From positions 1 to 8,273 of the forward strand of contig JAFSYZ010000027.1 in NCBI GenBank assembly GCA_017455785.1: a DNA stretch of 8,273 bases, in the 5' to 3' direction. A model generated the notes under the pieces. That model was not told where the DNA came from, ran no database searches, and saw only the letters and a program-made list of their open reading frames with translations. Position numbers and translations under genes: made by a program. Shown in pieces: positions 4,314-8,273 of this stretch. Numbering within the stretch: position 1 is the stretch's first letter; every line of letters begins with the position of its first letter. The stretch is from Candidatus Methanomethylophilaceae archaeon. Its GTDB lineage: Archaea > Thermoplasmatota > Thermoplasmata > Methanomassiliicoccales > Methanomethylophilaceae.

Positions 4314-6239
4314 ATGGCAGCTATCAGACTAGGGAAGAACCACCTCAGATGGTGTGACGAATGCAACCTGCCGGTACTTGAGATGAACTCCTGTCCATGC
4401 TGTGGAAAGGGTACTCATGAGGTCGAGGTGACACCTCCTGGAGAGGTAAGGCCGGCATTCGGACATGATATCGATATGATACGTGGTCTCGTGGATACCC
4501 AGTTCGGAGAAGGATGCGGATACGCATTGATCTCAGAAGGTCAGATAGTTCTGCTGAACAAAGCTCCGTCATTGGACAGGATGGACGAGATCATCATCGA
4601 CGGGAAGACCGCTGCCACCATCAGATTCGATCTCGCCAAGGGATGGATCTTCCTCAACCGCATGCAGAGTGCGATGAGGATATCCAAGAAGATGACTAAA
4701 GGATACGTGGTGATCGATGATGCTGCGATACCTTTTGTGAAAGAATCCAAGAACCTCATGGCACCCGGTGTGATCGATGCTTCTCCCGAGGTGAAGGATG
4801 GTGACGAGATAGTCATCGTCGACAAGGACAGGAACGCCATCGCCACAGGGACCGCAAGGATGTCCGCTGCCGATATGATCGCCTCCGACCATGGCATGGC
4901 GGTGAGGACGAAATGGTACAAGGACGAACAGCTGATGTTCTCCGATAAGAAGCACACCTGGGACGAGGTGGTCAAGGCCAATGAACAGGTGATAATCAAA
5001 AGGAGGAACGAGGCCGTAGAGTTCATCAAGAAGACCATTGAACAGTACGATAAACCTGCGATAGTCTCGTTCTCCGGTGGTAAGGATTCATTGTGCACGT
5101 TGCTCCTGACCATGGATGCCGGTCTTAAATTACCGGTGCTCTTCGTCAACACCGGATTGGAGTTCAATGAGACCGTCGAACATGTACATGACGTATGTAC
5201 CAGACATGATCTTCAATTGATTGAGGAGACCGCTCCTACCGATGCATTCTTCGGCAATCTGGTCCAGTTCGGACCCCCTGCGAAGGACTACAGATGGTGC
5301 TGTAAGACCAACAAACTAGGCCCTACAGTAGGTGCGATAAACAAGAACTTCCCCGATGGTGTACTTTCATTCATCGGACAGAGGAAGTATGAATCTGAAG
5401 CAAGACACAACAAGCCCAGGATATGGGTCAACCCATGGACCCCGGGACAGACGGGCGCCTCACCGATACAGAGCTGGAACTCCATACACGTGTGGTTCTA
5501 CCTGTTCTACAAAAAGGAACCGTTCAACGTATGGTACACAAGAGGGTTGGACCGTATCGGCTGCTTCCTTTGCCCGGCATCCGATCTTGCGGAGTTCGAC
5601 ATCGTAGCCGGGAACTCCGACAGATATCCTCAATGGAATGAGTATCTCGATAAGTACATGAACGAGCGCGGCCTTCCTGAGGAATGGAAGAAGTACGGCC
5701 TGTGGAGATGGAAACGCGCTCCGCAGTCGATCAAGGAGGAGGTGCAGAGGGTGTCAGGAAAGGATGTCTCCGAACTCACAAAACAGACCAAATCGCCTGA
5801 GAAGGGACCTTTGAACATCAAGGTCCAGGAAGGTTATTCACCGTGTGTCATAGGATACAGCATCGAGGCTGCCCTATCCAGGCCTATTGACCTCGACAGA
5901 CTGGTGGGCTTCATGCAGCCGCTGGGAAGGACTGTGGAGAAGGATCCCGAGGGGCAATGGGCCTCCGTCGATAACATCACCATATACAGGGAAGGGGCAA
6001 TAATCTCCAAGGCCAACGTGGAGAACGATGCCCGTCAGAAGATCGAGAGGCTTTTTGAGCTTATCATCCGTTCGGAACAGTGTGTCGGATGCGGCCTCTG
6101 TGCAGCAAGATGCGGAATGGAAGCATTGAGGATCGAGAACGGAAGGGTGGAGATGTATCCCGATGAATGCATCAGATGCGGGGACTGCTTCGGACCATGT
6201 CCGGCACTCAACTTCCGTAACATCGATGAGGATATCTGA
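4314..6239 (+). CDS. PAPS-reductase-family protein with zinc ribbon, PUA-like and ferredoxin domains, 641 aa
   Basis: Domains in order: an N-terminal Cys knuckle (C14, C17, C27, C30; also C29); a PUA-like region at about 130-205; a PP-loop ATP pyrophosphatase domain with SFSGGKDSL (252-260); a CC pair (C329-C330) and CxxC (C417, C420) spaced as in [4Fe-4S] APS reductases; and a C-terminal two-cluster ferredoxin, each motif CxxCxxCxxxC (C590/593/596/600 and C619/622/625/629). Methanogens carry such COG0175 fusions (for example the MJ0066/MJ0973 group). The PP-loop activates a substrate with ATP or binds PAPS-like nucleotides, and the clusters deliver electrons. The PUA domain hints at RNA, so sulfur transfer to tRNA is as plausible as sulfate assimilation. 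No other sulfur gene is adjacent. The ATG at 4314 has only a weak AGAGGG site, fitting a leaderless start. Confidence 0.9.
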   Translation: MAAIRLGKNHLRWCDECNLPVLEMNSCPCCGKGTHEVEVTPPGEVRPAFGHDIDMIRGLVDTQFGEGCGYALISEGQIVLLNKAPSLDRMDEIIIDGKTAATIRFDLAKGWIFLNRMQSAMRISKKMTKGYVVIDDAAIPFVKESKNLMAPGVIDASPEVKDGDEIVIVDKDRNAIATGTARMSAADMIASDHGMAVRTKWYKDEQLMFSDKKHTWDEVVKANEQVIIKRRNEAVEFIKKTIEQYDKPAIVSFSGGKDSLCTLLLTMDAGLKLPVLFVNTGLEFNETVEHVHDVCTRHDLQLIEETAPTDAFFGNLVQFGPPAKDYRWCCKTNKLGPTVGAINKNFPDGVLSFIGQRKYESEARHNKPRIWVNPWTPGQTGASPIQSWNSIHVWFYLFYKKEPFNVWYTRGLDRIGCFLCPASDLAEFDIVAGNSDRYPQWNEYLDKYMNERGLPEEWKKYGLWRWKRAPQSIKEEVQRVSGKDVSELTKQTKSPEKGPLNIKVQEGYSPCVIGYSIEAALSRPIDLDRLVGFMQPLGRTVEKDPEGQWASVDNITIYREGAIISKANVENDARQKIERLFELIIRSEQCVGCGLCAARCGMEALRIENGRVEMYPDECIRCGDCFGPCPALNFRNIDEDI

Positions 6240-6267
6240 ATCATGTCGACGATTGTCTGGGTCAGTG

Positions 6268-6275
6268 CTTTATAC
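6268..6275 (+). promoter_or_regulatory. TATA box of the prephenate-dehydratase-like gene
   Basis: CTTTATAC lies 21-28 nt before the ATG at 6296, placing the predicted transcription start at or next to the start codon. This implies a leaderless mRNA. A GGGG at 6291-6294 touches the ATG too closely to be an ordinary ribosome site. Confidence 0.5.
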
Positions 6276-6295
6276 CATCTGTAGATAATAGGGGC

Positions 6296-6865
6296 ATGGC
6301 ATCTGCCCTAAGAATTGGTTACATGGGGATACCGCTTTCAAATAGCGAAGCGATGTCCAAGGTCTTTGCACAAAGGATGGGCATATCAGATTATGTACTA
6401 GTGCCACTGATGTCTGCCAAGGGCACTATCGATGCACTTCTTTCCAATAACGTTGATTACGGAGTGCTTGCGACGGAGAACAAATTCGCCGGTATTGTCA
6501 TCGAGACCAGGGATGCTCTAGCAGATCATGATGAGATCGTCTTCCTGGATACTGAATGGACGCACATCCACCACTGTGTATTCAAAAAGAATTCTGAATG
6601 CAAAATAAAGAAATTGGTGTCACATATACAAGCGCTACAACAATCCAAAGGGAATCTGAAAAGACTATATCCATATGCTGAATTCGAGGAATGTGAAGAC
6701 ACCGCATATGCAGCAGAGATGTTAGCTAAAGGTATAATATCCGATGATTGTGGTGCTGTCTGCAGAAGAGATGCCGGTGAGTTCTATAACCTATTCTTGG
6801 ATAACGAAAACGTTGAGGATAATAAAGAGAATATGACTAAATTCTCCATAGTCAAATTGATTTGA
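6296..6865 (+). CDS. Stand-alone prephenate-dehydratase-like protein, 189 aa, no ACT domain
   Basis: Prephenate dehydratase converts prephenate to phenylpyruvate for phenylalanine synthesis. The match runs end to end: IGYMGIPLSNSEAM (7-20, family YLGP-x-GTFS-x-x-A); DYGVLATENKFAGIV (54-68, family DYGVVPIENS-x-EG); THIHHCVFKK (89-98, family IHHCL); VSHIQALQQSKGNL (108-121, family SHPQAL-x-QC); and ENVEDNKENMTKFSIV (171-186, family I-x-D-x-x-N-x-TRF). The catalytic Thr is kept (T181), but its Arg partner is Lys (TKF), SHPQAL is SHIQAL and ENS is ENK. It stops after the catalytic domain, lacking the ACT domain that senses phenylalanine. It is clearly more A+T-rich than its upstream neighbour. 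A TATA box abuts it, and it converges on the ADH synthase gene. It may be an unregulated dehydratase, a related prephenate enzyme, or a non-catalytic paralogue. Confidence 0.8.
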   Translation: MASALRIGYMGIPLSNSEAMSKVFAQRMGISDYVLVPLMSAKGTIDALLSNNVDYGVLATENKFAGIVIETRDALADHDEIVFLDTEWTHIHHCVFKKNSECKIKKLVSHIQALQQSKGNLKRLYPYAEFEECEDTAYAAEMLAKGIISDDCGAVCRRDAGEFYNLFLDNENVEDNKENMTKFSIVKLI

Positions 6866-6882
6866 TCTATAACTATGACCTC

Positions 6883-6925
6883 TTTTTTGATTGATGTGGG
6901 GATTCCGCCCCGACACCATCAATCA
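6883..6925. terminator. Bidirectional hairpin with T-run between convergent genes
   Basis: TGATTGATG (6888-6896) pairs perfectly with CATCAATCA (6917-6925), and inside it GGGG (6898-6901) pairs with CCCC (6908-6911). T6 at 6883-6888 on the + strand follows the prephenate-dehydratase-like stop by 17 nt and could itself terminate that transcript. The right arm contains the TGA stop of the minus-strand ADH synthase gene (6923-6925), so the hairpin sits at the 3' end of both mRNAs. Confidence 0.65.
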
Positions 6926-7717
6926 GTTAATAAAAGTGGCCGCCTCTTCTACCGAGTAACCTTCAAGGACTATACTAGAGATTGCCTTTGTGATACCCCT
7001 AACGTTTTTGTTTTGGAAGATGTTCCTTCCTATAGAGACACCGTGCCCTCCTGCCTCCAATGAATCGTGGACCATGTTCAGGATATCTAAATCAGAGTTC
7101 ATCTGAGGCCCGCCTGCTATTACCACGGGGGCTAACGCTCCCTCGCATACATCTCTGAATGAATCAATATCCCCAGTATAGCTTACCTTCACGATGTCAG
7201 CACCTATCTCGGCTGCTGCCCTAGCGCAGTGGGCAATAGCTTCAGGATCATATTGGTTCTTGATCTGTGGTCCGCGTGGGTACGCCATAATTATCAAAGG
7301 CATCCCCCATTCATTGCACTGTTTAGAGATCTGACCGGCCGATTGTAACATTAAGGGCTCATCCTCTGAACCAAAATTGATGTGTATAGAAACGGCATCT
7401 GCACCGTATTTAATGGCTTCCTCTATCGTAGTGATCTGGACCTTACTGTTGACCATAGGGCCAAGACTTGTAGATGCCGATAGATGCATGATCAATCCCA
7501 CATCCCTTCCTGATTGACGGTAGGAATATCTGATCAGTCCCTTGTGCATCAAAACTGCTGTGGCCCCTCCGTTGGAAACATCGTCCACTGTCTGTTTCAT
7601 GTCAATCAGTCCGTTTAACGGTCCTGAAGATATACCGTGGTCCATAGGAACAATGATTGCGTTGCCTGTCCTTCTATCCATTATCCTTTCCATACGAATG
7701 CTTTTACCATACATCAT
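6923..7717 (-). CDS. aroA': 2-amino-3,7-dideoxy-D-threo-hept-6-ulosonate synthase (ADH synthase), 264 aa
   Basis: This class I aldolase-fold enzyme condenses 6-deoxy-5-ketofructose 1-phosphate with aspartate semialdehyde. It opens the archaeal route to dehydroquinate and the aromatic amino acids, which replaces DAHP synthase. The match to Methanocaldococcus MJ0400 is close along the whole length: MERIMDRRTGNAIIVPMDHG (9-28, with Asp26), GLIDMKQTVDDVSNGGATAVL, MHKGLIR, GADAVSIHINFGSE, the YPRG motif (146-149, proposed Tyr acid/base), ADIVKVSYTGDIDSFRDV (173-190, Schiff-base Lys177) and AGGP plus GVSIGRNIFQ near the C-terminal phosphate site. The start at 7717 (an ATG-ATG pair) has GGGGG about 8 nt upstream and a good TATA box at 7761-7771. 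Its third-base usage is more A+T-rich than the genes at 2814-6239. The partner dehydroquinate synthase gene is not in the window. Confidence 0.94.
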   Translation of the reverse strand: MMYGKSIRMERIMDRRTGNAIIVPMDHGISSGPLNGLIDMKQTVDDVSNGGATAVLMHKGLIRYSYRQSGRDVGLIMHLSASTSLGPMVNSKVQITTIEEAIKYGADAVSIHINFGSEDEPLMLQSAGQISKQCNEWGMPLIIMAYPRGPQIKNQYDPEAIAHCARAAAEIGADIVKVSYTGDIDSFRDVCEGALAPVVIAGGPQMNSDLDILNMVHDSLEAGGHGVSIGRNIFQNKNVRGITKAISSIVLEGYSVEEAATFIN

Positions 7718-7760
7718 CTAAAGAACCCCCTTTGGTCCGAGCCCAGTGAAATCTTACCCC

Positions 7761-7771
7761 TTTATTTATAA
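7761..7771 (-). promoter_or_regulatory. TATA box of the ADH synthase gene
   Basis: On the minus strand TTATAAATAAA lies 44-54 nt before the ATG at 7717, giving a predicted start near 7740 and a leader of about 23 nt that contains the GGGGG ribosome site. Confidence 0.65.
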
Positions 7772-7772
7772 T

Positions 7773-7820
7773 TATCCAAACCTTTTCGGATATCGTATCC
7801 AAATTGACGTATATCCTAAA
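7773..7820. promoter_or_regulatory. Repeats and palindrome in the divergent control region
   Basis: TATCCAAA occurs at 7773-7780 and again at 7796-7803, and a third related copy TATCCTAAA at 7812-7820. GGATA-TCG-TATCC (7788-7800) is a perfect palindrome overlapping the second copy. A further 8-bp inverted pair, TGACGTAT (7805-7812) with ATACGTCA (7856-7863), spans 59 bp. These lie just upstream of the ADH synthase TATA box and before the nitroreductase promoter, where a shared regulator could act. Confidence 0.4.
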
Positions 7821-7879
7821 GAATGCTACAAATATCGCTAAATCTGTACCTAAAAATACGTCATCCGTCGTAGTCAATA

Positions 7880-7886
7880 CTATATC
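7880..7886 (+). promoter_or_regulatory. TATA-like box of the nitroreductase-family gene
   Basis: CTATATC lies 22-28 nt before the ATG at 7908. No ribosome site precedes that ATG, so a leaderless transcript starting at or near it is the consistent reading. Confidence 0.5.
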
Positions 7887-7907
7887 GCCTTCCTATGATT
7901 GTTCCTC

Positions 7908-8273
7908 ATGAACAAAGAAATGCTCAGGTGTCTGAAGGAGCGCCGTTCTATCAGGAAATACAAGAAAGAACAGATCAAGGATGAGGAATTGGATCTGATC
8001 CTTGAAGCCGGAACATACGCACCAACTGGCATGGGTAAACAATCACCGTACATCGTAGCCGTACAGAATCCCGAAGATGTTGAAGCGCTCAATGAGTTGA
8101 ACAAGAAATTCATGACCTATTTCAGTACCGCTGAACCATACTACGGAGCGCCCACCATCGTTTATGTGCTTGCGGAAAGGGACAATCCGATTTCGTTCTA
8201 TGATGCGTGCGCCGTAGGTACCAATATCGTCAACGCCGCATACGCCTGCGGCCTTGGTTCTTGTTGGATCCAC
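7908..8273 (+). CDS. Nitroreductase-family protein, N-terminal 122 aa (runs off right edge)
   Basis: The frame is open from the ATG at 7908 to the window end. The product starts MNKEMLRCLKERRSIRKYKK, the family signature E-R-R-S-x-R-x-Y, whose Arg residues contact FMN phosphate. It continues with EQIKDEELDLILEAGTYAPTGMGKQSPYIVAV (22-53), the A-P-(S/T)-x-x-N/K-x-Q-P segment of the FMN pocket. DACAVGTNIVNAAYACGLGSCWI (99-121) is the usual helix and G-L-G-S-x-W motif lining the flavin. Family members are FMN enzymes of about 170-220 aa that reduce quinones, nitro compounds or other acceptors with NAD(P)H, so roughly one third to two fifths is missing. The substrate cannot be predicted. It diverges from the ADH synthase gene. 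An earlier out-of-frame ATG at 7895 was not used. Confidence 0.9.
   Translation, partial: MNKEMLRCLKERRSIRKYKKEQIKDEELDLILEAGTYAPTGMGKQSPYIVAVQNPEDVEALNELNKKFMTYFSTAEPYYGAPTIVYVLAERDNPISFYDACAVGTNIVNAAYACGLGSCWIH

Noticed and set aside
4541..5167. 208-codon hydrophobic minus-strand frame inside the PAPS-reductase-like gene
   Set aside because: Its Ser/Ile/Leu-rich sequence arises from the reverse complement of the coding strand, while the + strand frame has the SGGKDS motif at the same place.
8043..8273. Minus-strand frame at the right edge
   Set aside because: It is antisense to the nitroreductase-family gene, whose signature motifs are unmistakable on the + strand.
1..8273. CRISPR array or insertion-sequence ends
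   Set aside because: No regularly spaced direct repeats, terminal inverted repeats or transposase-like frames were seen. Short repeats near 7773-7820 are too few and too short.

Overview
The window looks archaeal. Several genes have an A+T-rich TATA-like box about 25-35 nt before the start codon. Ribosome binding sites, where present, are GGTGA/GGAGG type. Arg codons AGG/AGA are common. The gene at 6923-7717 is a clear relative of Methanocaldococcus MJ0400, which catalyses the first step of the archaeal dehydroquinate route. The large gene at 4314-6239 is a PUA/PAPS-reductase/ferredoxin fusion typical of methanogens. Ten of the eleven complete genes end in TGA, one in TAA and none in TAG. This would fit a pyrrolysine-using, Methanomassiliicoccales-like euryarchaeon, but that lineage assignment is inference.

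Layout. (1) 1-140: the 3' end of a group II intron on the + strand, with a textbook domain V and a domain VI carrying a bulged branch-point A. The rest of the intron lies off the left edge. (2) 176-1021, minus strand: a small cassette of unknown function. It holds a zinc-ribbon protein, a 49-aa single-span membrane protein and a 59-aa hydrophilic protein. A near-duplicate 24-nt element precedes the first and last genes. (3) 1107-1675, minus: a Phd/YefM antitoxin and RelE/ParE toxin pair overlapping by ATGA, with an inverted repeat upstream. (4) 1783-2616, minus: a four-span membrane protein resembling two DUF2798 units, coupled (TGA directly followed by ATG) to a cytidylate-kinase-like protein that keeps only its N-terminal half. 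A very strong hairpin follows. (5) 2814-4019, minus: a class I/II aminotransferase of the AlaA type with its own TATA box. (6) 4020-4313: a 294-bp divergent intergenic region with three TATA-like boxes and possible RNA structure. (7) 4314-6239, plus: the PAPS-reductase-family fusion. (8) 6296-6865, plus: a stand-alone prephenate-dehydratase-like protein with altered signature residues, convergent with the ADH synthase gene (6923-7717, minus) across a long hairpin. (9) 7718-7907: a divergent regulatory region with repeats and a palindrome. (10) 7908-8273, plus: the N-terminal 122 residues of a nitroreductase-family protein, cut by the window edge.

The right part holds two proteins tied to aromatic amino acid synthesis (ADH synthase and prephenate-dehydratase-like) plus an aminotransferase that may or may not belong with them. 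The left third has the look of an accessory region: intron, toxin-antitoxin pair, truncated gene and small unknown proteins. The best candidates for something undescribed are the small zinc-ribbon/membrane/hydrophilic cassette with its duplicated element, the half-length kinase with its membrane partner, and the altered prephenate-dehydratase-like protein.
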